A stretch of 64,000 bases of DNA from Byssothecium circinans (GCA_010015675.1 ML976978.1:53053-117052), one strand, 5' to 3'. Counted from the stretch's first letter, positions 52,164 to 64,000 are shown. The notes: a model not told the origin generated them from the sequence alone. A program made the numbers and translations.

Positions 52164-54535
52164 ATGCGCCTTGGTATAACTTATACCAGGTGAAAACTGG
52201 TATAAAAAATTATCTAAAATAGACCTTTATACCAGTTTCTACGAGGCCTCTGATTGGTTGGTATATATAGAGGTTGCTAGGTCAATAGCGTACACACTAC
52301 TCCATATACGGTGAATACTAAGGCCCTGGCCCCTGGCCGTCCCCTCACCTAAGTACAGCACCACCACCTATATACACCCCCCTACCTATGCGCACTAAGG
52401 GTAAATAAGGTGCTGCGAATAGCGTACGGGCGTTAGATTTGCCTAAATTGACCATATTTAAGCTCTATTTTGTTACTAAGTGGACGCTTATAGAGCCTCA
52501 CACATCCGAGCCTGCTAACATGTGATTCCTTATTAAAAAAGTGTGGCTTAACGATCCTTATTAGATTAAATAGATATATTATACTAGTCTAAATTTTAGA
52601 CGTTATATTTTATACTAGTATAAAAATACTAGTATAAAATATCAATAACGTATTCTACCATCGAGCCGGCCAAACTATTAAGCTAGCTACTTTTCCTTAG
52701 CAACACCAACACTATACTCATCATAAAATGCCTCAACCAACAAACGCGACACTTGTTTAATAAGAAGGTAGAATTAAGCTTGCCCTTTAAGCTTACCATT
52801 TAGGCCAATTTAAAAGCCTCCGACGCGCTGCTAAGGCTTTTAACGTTCGTTACTAAAGGCTGTCTGATCGCCTCAACCAAATCACCTATTAACTAATTAT
52901 AGTTCCGAACCGTTTAAAACTGTCCCTAACTAAAGAGGACACGCTTATTAAATACATCCTTAACCTTGATTCGCGAGGATTTGCGCCTACGTTAGGCGAA
53001 GTATTGGATATAGCGAATAAACTACTACGCGAGCAGGATATTAAGACAGTAGGCATTAACTAGGCAGCACAGTTTATAGACTATTTAGAATAGTTATGAA
53101 TAATTTAAAACTGTTTAAAAGACTGTTAGAGAGCACTATAAGAAGATCCTAAGATAGTTAGCGCGTAGTTTAAGCTTATAGAGGATACTAAAGCTAAGTA
53201 TGGTATACATGATAATAATATATATAACTTTAACAAGACTAGCTTTTAGATAGGTATTATTAGCTCTATGAAAGTGGTTACTAGCTTAGAGAAGCAAGAA
53301 AAGCCTATAATAGTTTAGCTAGGTGATAAAGAGTAGGTGATAGATATCTAGAGTATATATTTAAATAGTATATTTACCTTACTATTTATTATATATAAAA
53401 AACGCGTCTATATCTCTTTGTAGTACTAGGAAGCTAATATACTACGTGATTAAAAGCTCTTAGTCTTAGAGAATAGATAAATGACTAATAAGCTTAGTCT
53501 TACGTAGTTAAAGCACTTTAACGCGCATATAAAAGTGAGAACTATTAGCGTCTATTAGTTGCTGATTTTAGATAGCCATAAAAGCTACTTAAATTAAGAT
53601 TTTAAGGATTATTATTATGATAATAAGATCTTTACGCTTTATATACTACTATACTTGTTACATATCCTTCAGCTACTTAATATAGTATATTTCTCGCCGC
53701 TTAAGCGTAAGTACTCTAAGATTATTTAGGGCTTAGCGCAAAAGCGCGTTTTTTATATTAATAAGGAAGCGTTCCTACTAGCCTTTAAAAACGCGTTTTT
53801 AAGCGTGTTTATAGTTTAGAACTATTAAAAGGCCTTTAAAGTAATAGGGCTAGTCCCTCTAAATGCGTAAGTAGTACTTAATTACTTTAATATGCATATA
53901 CGTACCCTACTAGGACCCCTACTACTAGTAATACTATAGCTATCAAGGACTCTAAGTAATACACGCGAATTTAGCTCTTAGTTAAAGTTTATACGTAATT
54001 CTATTACTTAATCACCACGGACGGCGTAGGGTAGGCTTTTATAGCTTATTAAAGGTACTAAGTTAGTGCTGCATAGTACTATGCTTATAAAGTCGCGTAT
54101 TAAAGACTTTAAAAAGCAACTTAAGGTAATAACTAAGCGTAAAACACGCAAGCGCAAGTATATTTAGAAGGGTAGTACTATAGAGTATAGTCCTATAGTA
54201 AACTAGAATAATTCTAAACTATTAAAAATAGTTTAGAACTATAAAAGGGTGAGGGTAGAGGGTAAGAGTAAGATACGATAATCATGATAACTAAGTATTC
54301 AGCGCTGTAGCAACTATGGTAAGACTAGGTATAACGCAAGAACTTATTAAGCTAATAAAGAGGGTTCTTTTAAGTTAAAGGCTAGTACTTAGTATATATT
54401 TTTAGATAGTAATGTAGATGATAATAATAATAAAGTTAAGTAAGTTAGTATTGCTAAGGAAAAGTAACTAGCTTAATAGTTTAGCTAGCTTAATAGTAGA
54501 ATACGTTACTAGTACAATATATACTAGAGCGCATC
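52164..54535. mobile_element. possible host element of the next pogo insertion
   Basis: GATGCGCCTTGGTATAAC at 52164 matches, inverted and with RIP-type differences, the sequence ending GAGCGCATC at about 54535 (about 21 of 27 bases). The pogo-like element 52648-54506 would be nested in it, leaving roughly 0.5 kb of a small palindromic-ended element. Target duplication is not clear, so this is tentative. Confidence 0.28.
52648..54506 (+). mobile_element. pogo-like element 3, ACGTATTC-end subfamily
   Basis: A 1859-bp element flanked by TA. Its terminal repeats are ACGTATTCTACCATCGAG at the left and the RIP-mutated equivalent at the right. The plus strand starts at 52728 (MPQPTNATLV). It keeps readable pieces of a psq/Tc5 helix-turn-helix transposase (SLRRAAKAFNV, LTKEDTLIKYILNLDSRGFA, PTLGEVLDIANKLL). 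Later regions are destroyed by RIP. Confidence 0.82.
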
Positions 54536-55637
54536 CATAGGGATGTTATGATGCCTCCCTTAAAAAATGCCTTAGATAGTACTATCCTACACTTGATGAA
54601 TGTCTACAAATCTGCCATAGCTAAAGTGATTGAATGGATGTAGAGATGATCTAGACTACGCAATAGCCTTCTACAGAAACTAGACGGCGAGCTAATAGTT
54701 ACCATTAAAGAGCTTAAGAATAGCGTGAACAATATTCTTACTTAAAGGGAAGACACAGCTACGCTCCATAACACCGCATCTAAGTGGGCGTACAAACGCA
54801 CATTTCTACCCTGATACATTAAAAGCGCTTTAGGCCTAGTTATTTAGTGCCGGAAACTTGTCATGCATTACTACCTGAATCGCGGGCCTAACTCTTAAGT
54901 CTCTTTAAGTTTCCTCCTAGCAAGATTAATGCCTGTCCTTCGTCTATAACTTTATTATCGTTATTCTTTGTTCTTCTTTTTCTTACTCTCTTTATCATCC
55001 TTACCATCCTCGTTATCTTCGTCTCTAGACGAGCTAAGGCTTAAATGTACTCTCGTTGTTTACGCCCTTAGGAGTAGTAACTAAGTTCTTGCTCTCACGT
55101 TTCTTCTAGGCTGCCGTCGACGTTCCTTTGATGTTTGCATCCAAGGCTGCCTTAACCTAATTGCGTTCTAGTGCGCGCGGAACTCGAAACTCACCAGCCA
55201 AGGCGTGGTAAAACACAAGCGTGATATCATAGTTCCTTAGTTTAACTATACTATACCGGCTAAACTCTCTTCCTCTATCACTAGTGTAAGTGTACAATAT
55301 TTTATATTAACTAAAGAGTAAGGTCTTTTTGATCTCTATTTTCTATACATTTAGGGCAAAAGCGGAGACAGCGATAACCGTCGTTTAGGGAATCTAGCTA
55401 GCGGAGGGGGATGGTTGTCGTTGGTCAACGCGAGAAACACTCGCGCCTTGCCGAGGCCTATACTACGGCAGCCGATAACGGAGGTTTCCAACAAAACGAG
55501 TTTTAGAAAACTAAAAACTAAGAATACTAAAACCTTTTATCTAATAGTTACTCTATACCTTCTTTTCTCTTTATTCTACTTCACCCTACCTTAGTATGCG
55601 TACGTATAGATATATTTAATATTTAAAATAATAAGTA
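54536..55637. other. unidentified repeat debris
   Basis: 1.1 kb of moderately AT-rich sequence between two elements. Short protein-like pieces occur (LDGELIVTIKELKNSVNNIL near 54684-54745; an acidic-basic stretch on the other strand near 54960-55020), but no family is recognised. It may be a retroelement relic. Confidence 0.35.
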
Positions 55638-56695
55638 ACGTATTCCACCATCGAGCGCGCCAAAATTTCTTGGCAAGGAAAATCAAACTGTATTATCTTA
55701 AAAACAAAGCTAAACCTTAATATTTTCTTTTAAAATTTTAAACCTAGATAGATATATATATATAATCTAATAGGTATTAAAATTATATAGCTATAGCTTA
55801 CGTAATCTAGTAGTTATTAGAAAAGGACAAAATCTTAAGTAAAATCTACCTTTTACTATAGATTAATAAGCTAAACGTTAGTTATATACTATATAACTTC
55901 TAGGAGTTACTTATTAGTATAGTAGTTAATAGCTATCAAGTTATTATAGTATATAGCCTAGATTTAACGCTATAATAGTAGGTATTAAGTAGGGGATAAG
56001 AAAAATTAGAAAACCTTTTAAATAAAGTTATATATATTAGATATCTCTACTTTCTTTTTAGGAGGAAGATAATGTATACTAAATAAAGCTATATATAAGT
56101 TTAAAGTAAGTAAATACCTCTAAAACTAAACGATCTAGCTTAGGAAGTATAGGTTTTTTAAAAAATTTAGACACTGCCTTATTGTAAAGCTTATATAAGC
56201 TATTTTCTAATAGGTAACTATTTATATTACTACTATATATATATATAAAGTTTATTAAAAGAAAGGAAGTAAGAATATCTAGCTAGCTAAAATATTTAAT
56301 TATAGTTTTCTAATTTTAAGAATCTCTACCCTCTCTACGCTAATTCTCTAATAGGTCTAGGCTGCACGCTATAATTTTAGTGCTAATAGGTGTATTATAT
56401 ATATATAAACTAGCTCTAAAGTTATTATAACTTATTTAGCTAGTTTAGTAGGTATTTATACGCTATATACAAAAAGTAACCTAGTATTCTCTATACCTAT
56501 ATAGCTTACTAAGCTATTAGAAATCCTAGAATATTTTTCTATAATCCTTTAAGTCTATATTATATATATCTGTATTTAAAATTTCAGCTTAATAGCTTTA
56601 GTATTTAAATTGTTATTAAAGGTTGAATCTTTGATTTTCCTGCCAAGGAATTTTGGCGCGCTCGATGGTTTGGCGCGCTCGATGGTGGAATACGT
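55638..56695. mobile_element. non-autonomous pogo-like element, ACGTATTCC-end subfamily
   Basis: A 1058-bp element flanked by TA, with ends ACGTATTCCACCATCGAG and doubled TCGATGG/GGCGCGC units at the right. The interior is almost the same as in the element at 47111-48166, starting from CTTGGCAAGGAAAATCAAA. It carries no coding region. Confidence 0.85.
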
Positions 56696-56697
56696 TA

Positions 56698-58250
56698 ATA
56701 TTTATAGTACGCTAGTAAATTAATCTAGAGCTATAGAAGGATAAAGTTGCAGCACTATTTAAGGGTAGGTTAAAGGTAGTAGATATCTATAAGTAGCTTA
56801 AAAATAACTATTTTATATAATATAACTAGTAGATAATTAAACGCTATCTAAAGACTTAGGGTATAATAAGAAAGAAAACTAAAGAGGTTACTATTAAACT
56901 AAAATATTAAATCTATTATCTAGTCTTTACTATAGGGCTTAAAAATGTAGATATCCTTATAGACTTAGAGTATATACGGGATAAGATTAGCTTCTAGATA
57001 CTTATAAAGCTTTATTATAAGATAGGAATTAAAAGAAGAATAACCTATTATAAAGCTATAGCTAAAGATATACGCGTCTAAATTATAATTAAAAAAAAGA
57101 AAAAGAAAAGACTAGTATAATTAAGAGTTATAGATAAGGATTCCTCTTTATATACTTCTACTAAAAGAGATAGTTCTTTACTTATAATTATATATTTAAG
57201 ATCTATTAATAACTTAATCCTAAGGGCGCATAAAGGCGCTATTATAATTTCTAATAATAAAGGGGTAAGTATATTATACTAGGTCTAAACTATATCTAGT
57301 CTATAGATAGATATAAGAAGCTAAAGCTATATAGGTTTAAGATCTATACCTATATTAATACTTATGCTATATAATCTAGGTTTATATTAGTATATCTACT
57401 AGAACTACTATTAGTATTAGGTAGTAGTATCTTATAGCTATAAAAGAGTATAGGATATTTCTATAGTTTATACGTAGTAATGCTAGTTATTAGACTTTAT
57501 AGTCTATATATATATAGCTCTATCTTATATAGGTAAATAAACTAGATATAGATATTAGAGAGTACTATATATATAGAATAAGTACTACTAACTAGAGGAT
57601 TAAATCCTAGTAGATATAGCTCTCTAAAGGCCTTATATTTACTTAGTAGGTAAGTTTTCTTTATACCCTTATATAATAATGTTCTCTAATAAATATAAGT
57701 ATATTTTAAGAACCTAACTACCCTAGGATACTTTTTTTATACTTAGATAGTAGATATTATTACTATCTTTACTATCTATATACTAATCCTCTAAACTAAA
57801 ATTTTTTTATATATTAAAACCTAGAACTACTATACTATCTAGCATTAGAAAAATTAACTAAATATAGTAACTAAAAAGCTATATATACTATACTATAATC
57901 TAGCATAAGAGGTAAAGTCCTATAGAACCTTATATAATAAGGATACCTTTATATAGCTTAAAAAGCAGCTTCTATTATAAGATCTTATAGTGTACTTTCT
58001 AGATAAAATACTCTAATAGTATACCTATATAATAAACTAGCTTAGTTTTAATCTTATAACTATAAGTATTTACTTAGTCCTTAATTATATAAAGCTATTT
58101 ATAGATATATATCTCTAGCTACGTAATTAGGTCTAATTATACATAGATTCTAGAGTACTTTCTTACCTAGAGCTTCTATAATAACTAACTAGGAACTAGG
58201 AATATAATATAAGTTTACCTATAGAGACAGTTAAACTTCTCTTGCATAAC
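56698..58250 (+). pseudogene. heavily RIP-mutated integrase-like ORF
   Basis: Extremely AT-rich. In one plus-strand frame around 57270-57420 I can still read LNYI-SIDRYKKLKLY and FKIYTYINTYAI, which recall fungal integrase-core proteins (normally a pattern like NYIWSIDGHDKL and YAxIDAYxR). Stops are frequent. No terminal repeats found. Low confidence. Confidence 0.3.
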
Positions 58251-58920
58251 TAGTTCTAGTTACAGCTACTAACCTAAGCAGCCACCGCTTTAACCTAAGT
58301 TAAGCGTGAGCTCCCTAAGTTAAGGCTGAGTGAACTAAGCGGAAGCTAATTAGTATGAGCAACTCCCTATGCACACTAGACAGGGGCTGTTTCAGACCTT
58401 CTTAAAGCTGGCTATTCTTGCCTAATTATAATTCCTTTAAACTAGGGTAACCAAAGTTAACCATACCTTATGAAAAGTTCCTAGAAACTACCCCTATTCT
58501 TTGTGATCAACCATCTTTTTATCTACCTAGATAGTATTCTAGAAGCTACAAAGTAAAAACATAGTGTCACTATAGCTACATTTATTCTTATCATTAGTAT
58601 TTAGTGCTTTTGTAGTTCTCCTACTAATGACTAGACAGTTTAGCACAGATCGTTTCCTACGCTCTCTCGCGCTTGGCGCAACTACGAAGCAGAAGGATTC
58701 TGACGCTAAAGTAAACCTAATAATGCAGTTAGCTAATAATTACGATCCCCTAATCCTTATGAGCGACTTAAGGGTGAGCCCCTTAATAGAAGAAGCCATC
58801 GCCTTACTCTATCTATTATAAAAGCTAAGCGACAGCCTCTAGCGAAGCGACGGCAGAGTACAGGCATGTACTTGGCAAAGGACAGCGGGTGGTTTAGCAA
58901 ATCATGGTTTCTTTAGACTA
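58251..58920. other. unassigned, contains a 64-codon ORF
   Basis: A plus ORF at 58627-58821 (MTRQFSTDRFLRSLALGATT) has no recognised relatives. CTAAGTTAAG-like words repeat at 58300-58335. I see nothing else. Confidence 0.35.
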
Positions 58921-61003
58921 ACGTGTCCGTGCGCGTGATGCGCGGGCAACACTAAAAACGCTCTATTAAAAACAAGGCTATAGAACCACCCACGATTAAT
59001 ATTATTATGAGATTTTCTTGCAAGGTAGTAAGTTGATAGCTGCGATTAATTTGCACTATTTAAATCTATCTAGAAGCTTGACGTCGCGGCCGCTGCGTGT
59101 AGATTTGGTCAGGGCAGCAGATGCACCCTCTAAGGCCTCCCTAACATCTATAGCATTAACACCACGTTTCTAACGCTTTCTGCTCTGTAGAGATGGCTGA
59201 GAGGCCTTTCTCTTACCCTTTTAGGATAGTTATAGAGCTTTTTCTGCGTTATAGGTAGACTTCTAGGCAGCGCGCTAAGCTGCCTTTTTAGCTCTCTCCT
59301 TCTCCTTCGCCTTCTTTGCTGCCTCTCGCGCAGCACGCTTTTCCTGCTGGATTTTCTCCTTGTATAGCTTAGCTGCCTTCTTTAGCTCTGCTATCTCTGC
59401 TTTTTAAAGCTGCTGCTACTTATCCTCCTGCTCCTTAATAGATTGATGAATACGTGCTTCCCTTAGCTTCCTTAGTGACTAGAAGACTGCTCTACCATGA
59501 TACTCCTAGTGCTGTTAAAGGTCTAGAGCTTTGCCCTTCTTCTTACGCTTCTCCTTAATAGATAGCGCCTGCCTAAGCCTATTGTTATCATGCTTGAGTA
59601 GCTCATTTTTAACAGATAGATAGTAGAGTAATTAATGAAGCTCCTTTATATCTTAACTACCCTATTCCTTCACTGCTGATCGTATAAGCCTATCCATCTT
59701 TCTCTAGTCATGATCGCTGAGCCCTGATAAGGAGCTGTCGCCTAATTCTTGATCCTAGGTAAACCTATCAAGGATAGAATCAGGATTAGGTGGCGATATA
59801 CCTGTGGCTCTAAAAGAGCTAAGGATAGTTAATTCCTTGAAGGAGGCCTTCCACGCATTCCAGAATAGGGGGAAGAAGTCGCCTTTAGTGATAGAAGCTA
59901 GGCCCCGGCTTTTATGAAGGTATCTTGATAGCTCTGCTAAGTAGGCTGTTGATAGAGGCTTAAACATCGCAACGTTAAGTGGCTGAAGCGTATGAGTTAA
60001 ATGAGGAGGTAGGATAGCAAGGAGGATCCTATTCTAATCATAGTAGTTAATAAAGTCCATAGTAACATAAGATCTGTGGCCGTCTAGGATTAAAAGTTAA
60101 TATGATCATTAAGTCTTCTCTTTTATATAGTGATTAAACACCTGCTTAAGCTAGGCAAGTCTAATATCATTGTTTGTCTAGCTAGAGGATGATGAGGTGA
60201 TAAAGACTTCATGATATCCTGCCTTGATATCCTCTACCTAGCTTGATTGGATGCCCTTATTGGCGGCCTCATAGATAAGGCTTGGTGGCAGAGCTAATCC
60301 ATCAGCGCAGATACATGCTAGGAGCGTAATCCATGCGCGATTACCATCCTAGAGTGATGCCCTAACCTCCTTCTTCTCCCACATTCATCTACTGAATATC
60401 CTCTTTGTTCTACCAATAATACCAATCAGGACGCCTTTTTCATCCATATTGTAGATATGACAAGGATCTATGCGATATTAATCAATCTTGCTGTGTAGAA
60501 GGTTAAAATAGAGGCGATATTTATCCTCTGAATTAGCTTTGTGGTGATTGCTGTCCATGCCAACTGTCCATTGCGAGATGAGATGAATGCTGTGTCAGTT
60601 AATAAAGCGGGTAACCCAGCTCTCACTAACTAGCTCCTTTGCTATCGTTAAGGCAAAGTTCCGTATCATCTCTCTAGTAGGAGGTATATGTCTCTCTGTG
60701 AGTCTTTTAATATATCATACAAGCTCCTGCTCTTGCTGTGGGGTGAGCTTTTGCTGGTTAGAGTTCTTGACTTGTGTAGGGCGCGTTATCCCTTGATGCC
60801 TTCGGATTAATGTAGACCGTACAACACCATATTTAGCAGCAGTTTTCGTGTACGAGAAAGTTTCGCCTGGCTTTAGCGATTCAATATCATCAATTGCAGC
60901 TTGAATTGGATCCATATTGGTGGAGTTGTCGCGTATTGAAAGTAGGGTATTTTGGTGTTGCCCGCGCATCACGCGAATCCGCGCATCACGCGCACGGAAA
61001 CGT
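58921..61003 (-). mobile_element. pogo/Fot-like element 4 with GC-rich ends
   Basis: A 2083-bp element flanked by TA. The ends are ACGTGTCCGTGCGCGTGATG at the left and, inverted, ACGTTTCCGTGCGCGTGATG at the right. The GCGCGTGATGCGCGG unit is partly doubled at the right end. The interior encodes a degenerate transposase on the minus strand. Confidence 0.85.
59755..60915 (-). pseudogene. pogo/Fot-like transposase of element 4
   Basis: Starting at about 60915 it reads MDPIQAAIDDIESLKPGETF and AAKYGVVRSTLIRRHQGI (helix-turn-helix). ELVSESWVTRFI follows, then the DDE core YNMDEKGVLIGIIGRTKR, LLILDGHRSYVTMDFINYYD and ILPPHLTHTLQPLNVAMFK, then LAELSRYLHKSR, to a stop at 59755. Several stops lie at expected Trp, Gln or Arg positions. 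It is inactive. Confidence 0.8.
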
Positions 61004-61231
61004 TAAGCGAGCGGTGGAGGATCTATTATATGCAAAAATCGGTGATATTCCTTGGCGCCCTCGGTAATTTTTTTTCCTCACCAAAATCGCTAGCGAGAGC
61101 GAAATTGCCATAAGATCCTACAATAACAACCTAACTACCTTGTATAATCGTCAGAAAACTTGAAGCTTTTCAAACATATGGGGATAGAGCTTATTGTCAA
61201 TTTTTTGGAGTAGCAACCGCCCGTTTGAGCC

Positions 61232-63034
61232 ATGGGGACCTCAAAAAAGCGCAAGTCGCCTCCAGGACGCGAGAACGCGTCAGAGAAGCCTCCAGCCCAC
61301 TCCAAGCGGGCCAAAACAATGGGTCAGCCTCCGTATACTGATGAAGTTGTTAGTGGAGGTGCTAAGAGGAAGGCAGCTGCGCGTAAGTTAGTGAGATGGT
61401 GGGACACAGAGGAAGCTTACCCAGTGCCAGCTGCGCCAGCTAAAAGCAAGTCAACCTTGAAGAAGGCAGCTAGACCAGCTAAAAAGTCAACTCTAGCAGT
61501 CCCAGCTGCTCTAGCCTAGCAGGAAGTTACCCTAGCTGCTATGCGGTCGTCTCCACCGGTATTGAACCCGCGCCGCCTTACCACGCCAAGTGACACTTTC
61601 TCCAACTTGCTTGGGCCACCTGCCTCCTCTCCAGCCCCCAGGGCAATTCTGTATGACATCTTTATACAATTCTTGATCCGGGTGAACGGTGATAAGACGG
61701 ATAGCCAGCCGCCGGGAGAGGCCATCTCTCGGGCGTTTTTCGAGCTCTCAATGGTAGAGGACAAGGTCAAATCTATGATGGAGGGCGGGTTAGTTAAGGC
61801 TAAGCTTACTAGGAGAGCTTACCGCGTCTCTGCCCGGATCCTCCAATATAGAATCAACCATCCTAAAGGCGGCGGCTGGCAAACGCTCACGCTAGAGGAC
61901 TTTGGCGTTAATAAGGAAGTGAAGCTTCTCTCTAGTATGGATAACCAGGTAGGGCAGCTCAAAGGCGTGGAGAAGGTTGAAATAAGGGTAGAGGTAAAGC
62001 TTATTTGTGGGGCCCTAGCAAAGGCGTTTCCACGCAATAGAGGAGTTAATGAGCCCTCATCCAACCGTCCTAAGAGCCCAGCGCCCAGGGAAAAGTTGCC
62101 CCGGCGTACACAGCAGCTAGTGAATGAGCAGAAGGCCCGCCAGCGTATTGAGGATATAACTGAGGCCAGGGTGGGCCAGAGCAATATACAGCGTATGTGG
62201 GAGTGCTGGGTTCAAACCTGTAACAACTATCAGCATGTTTGCTACGTTCACTAAGCTACCCATGAGCACTTTGCTGTACAGCCAGCTGACCAGGAATCGT
62301 GGGCTCAAAAGATACTCGAAGGCACGGCATACGTCAATCAGCCTCCTCTCGAGTTAATTCAATATTGGCAAAGTTCAACAGGCAACCAGCTCAAACAGAA
62401 CCCCAACCTTGGCCGGAGAAAGAAGCGCCGTGATTCGTCGTCAGGTGAAGAAGCTGAGATGAGAAGGATGTTCAAAGAGATGGAGAAACGTCGTATAAGG
62501 GAGCAGCTCGTTCGTATGCAAGAGGCCGAGGATAAGAGAGCGGAGGCTCGAGAGATAAGGAAGCAGGCTCAGGAGACGCAACAACAGTTGCTACAACAAC
62601 AGCAATTAGCGTATGGATTGTCAGCGATGCCAGGGCCTCTAGGGACAAACATCCAGCCGATTCCTTCACCTTATACTTAACTGATTGCCCCTCGGGCCTC
62701 AGTCCCCGGCATCCGGCCAACGACTCCAATGACAAGGACCCTACCTGTCCTCACATCCAGCCCAATTGCTAGCACCGGGATAGCTGACTCTCGCGCCATG
62801 GTGAAGGAGTTTTTTAAGTGGCTTGTTGCAGAGCAGCCAGAGGAGGATCGCGAGGACTTCGTACAAGCTCAGCAAGTAGCAATAGAGCAGAGGTGGACTG
62901 TAAAGGATCTTAAAGAGATATTAGTGCCCCGGAGCGAGTTATATATGGTTGCAACGGGCTCGCCTTATAGGCTCAAGGATGGGATAGTACGTCACTTTCA
63001 CGAGGAGCTGCGTTGGTTTAAGCAGGTACACTAA
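61232..63034 (+). pseudogene. accessory ORF of the mariner element, unknown function
   Basis: One frame runs for about 600 codons, broken only by TAG (61517-61519), TAA (62252-62254) and TAA (62678-62680). Each fits a former Gln codon. It begins MGTSKKRKSPPGRENASEK and is basic and Lys/Ala/Pro-rich to about residue 100. A folded-looking part (ILYDIFIQFLIRVNGDKTD, EDKVKSMMEGGLVKAKLTRR, MWECWVQTC) follows. Then comes a long charged coiled coil (EMRRMFKEMEKRRIREQLVR) with a Gln run, and a C-terminal conserved-looking block (EFFKWLVAEQPEEDREDFVQ, RLKDGIVRHFHEELRWFK). I recognise no domain. Its position suggests a transposition accessory protein or captured gene; that is inference. Confidence 0.6.
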
Positions 63035-63239
63035 TTGACTAGAGAGTGAGAGGTCATTATATAAATGGCGGGGCTATTTTGTGGATGTAATATAGAGCTT
63101 AGTGGAATATAGATTCCTGTAGGGATCACTTTTAGGTGGCTAAAACTGTCTCTAGGAATTAGAATTCAGGATCTCTCTACTCCTTATCCATCTCCTCATC
63201 CTCGTCACTCTTAATATGATCGTCCCTCCCACGCTGAGC

Positions 63240-64000
63240 TTAGAGCTCCTCCCTCACTCGATCAAGTGTATCCTGCTTAATGTAGAGGCCACCCGCGGCG
63301 TAGGTAAAATGCTCCCTAGCAAACCGATCGCAGCGGCTTCGTCTAACGGCCTCTTTGAGGAAGGATCCAAAGCCCTTATGCCGTTGTCTCTCGTATACGT
63401 AGTTCCGTTTGATCCAATACTTGAGCACTAAGAAGGTAAGCTCAATTAGGTTATAATCAGGCGAGTACGGTAGGAGAAACCGGACGAGATAGCCAGCAGC
63501 TTCAAGGGCAGCTCTCACCGCGTCGTTGGTATGGATTGAGACGTTATCCAATACAATTACTATAGGTTTGTGTCCGTACGTCGCCCGTAGGCAGGGGAGA
63601 AGCTCGTAGTGAATCTAATCAAGAAACTCCTCATGGTTAAAGTAGCCCTCCTTAATGCCCATACACGGCAGGTAGCCGTTGACCGCATACGCTGGGAGGA
63701 TGGCCCACGTCTTTCCACGCCGTATATCCTGAGTATATCGACTCTCATAGCTAACGGGCCCATACGCCTTGTGCCTCCAGCCAGTTTTCTCGTTGAATAT
63801 ACTCTCATCAAGAAACACTAAATCCTCTTGAGCAAACGACCTCATCCCATCTCGATAGCCCTCTCAGAGCTCTTCATTTCGACCGACAGAGAACGGCCGC
63901 AGGCTCCGCCGGCTCCAGTTACGTTCATGGAGATACCGGGAAACCGTTGACTGAGTAACCTTCACGCCTCTCTCCATCCACAGCTAATACGCTATCTCAT
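63240..64000 (-). pseudogene. Tc1/mariner-type DDE transposase, 5' end outside the window
   Basis: Reading from 64000 leftwards, a helix-turn-helix tail (VTQSTVSRYLHERNWSRRSL) is followed by the DDE_3-type core. Landmarks are LVFLDESIFNEKTGWRHKAY (first Asp), RRGKTWAILPAYAVNGYLP, VIVLDNVSIHTNDAVRAALE (second Asp) and FLLPYSPDYNLIELTFLVLK (third acid, Glu). The C-terminus YAAGGLYIKQDTLDRVREEL ends at 63240. In-frame stops stand where Trp (two) and Arg (one) are expected. The catalytic triad codons themselves remain. Confidence 0.85.

Larger units (their letters stand above)
61232..64000. mobile_element. two-ORF Tc1/mariner-type element, right end outside the window
   Basis: A DDE transposase on the minus strand (63240 to past 64000) converges on a second ORF on the plus strand (61232-63034), with 205 bp between their stops. 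The left boundary probably lies between 61004 and 61231, but I could not define a terminal repeat. Both ORFs are disrupted only by nonsense codons, as expected from mild RIP. Confidence 0.65.

Noticed and set aside
1..64000. tRNA, rRNA or CRISPR features
   Set aside because: I looked for tRNA B-box and cloverleaf patterns and regular spaced repeats and found none that hold; CRISPR is not expected in a fungal nuclear genome.

Overview
This is a nuclear window from a filamentous ascomycete (Pezizomycotina), probably a dothideomycete. The evidence is short GT-AG introns of 44-82 nt, small intergenic spaces, orthologues of fungal genes (Bye1, Age2, Sft1, an Ayg1-like hydrolase), 2EXR-type proteins, and repeat-induced point mutation (RIP). 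RIP is seen as TAG/TAA/TGA codons where families have Gln, Trp or Arg, and as very AT-rich, TpA-rich repeats.

Layout. 1-24 kb is a gene-poor accessory-looking arm. It holds the 3' end of an Ayg1-like hydrolase, a possible small secreted protein, two divergent kinase-like proteins, a DEDDh-type nuclease-fold protein with a huge Asn/Ser repeat, an intact 2EXR protein beside its decayed copy, an aldehyde dehydrogenase relic, two tandem low-complexity paralogues, a large single-pass membrane protein, a frameshifted VOC protein and a Zn2Cys6 relic. 24-33.6 kb holds an NAD(P)-binding NmrA-like gene whose stop codon was displaced by a complete hAT transposon, a small cysteine-rich secreted protein, and a second complete hAT element. 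34.8-42.5 kb is a conserved housekeeping island: an Age2-type ArfGAP, a ZNF830-like protein without its zinc finger, Bye1 and the Qc-SNARE Sft1. 43-64 kb is a nest of transposons: four pogo/Fot-like elements, two non-autonomous derivatives, an integrase-like relic and a two-ORF Tc1/mariner element that runs off the window. The first part of this nest lies between two complementary fragments of dynamin-like/SLIP-GC-type GTPases.

Main points. (1) Both hAT elements can be delimited to the base by 8-bp target duplications, and the first duplicated the last codons of its host gene. (2) The pogo-like elements form two terminal-repeat subfamilies, each with one coding and one non-coding member in this window. 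(3) The two GTPase fragments look like remains of two paralogues. (4) The terminal mariner element carries a second, convergent ORF of about 600 codons that I do not recognise. Exon structures were worked out by eye from splice sites and reading phase; there is no transcript or database evidence.
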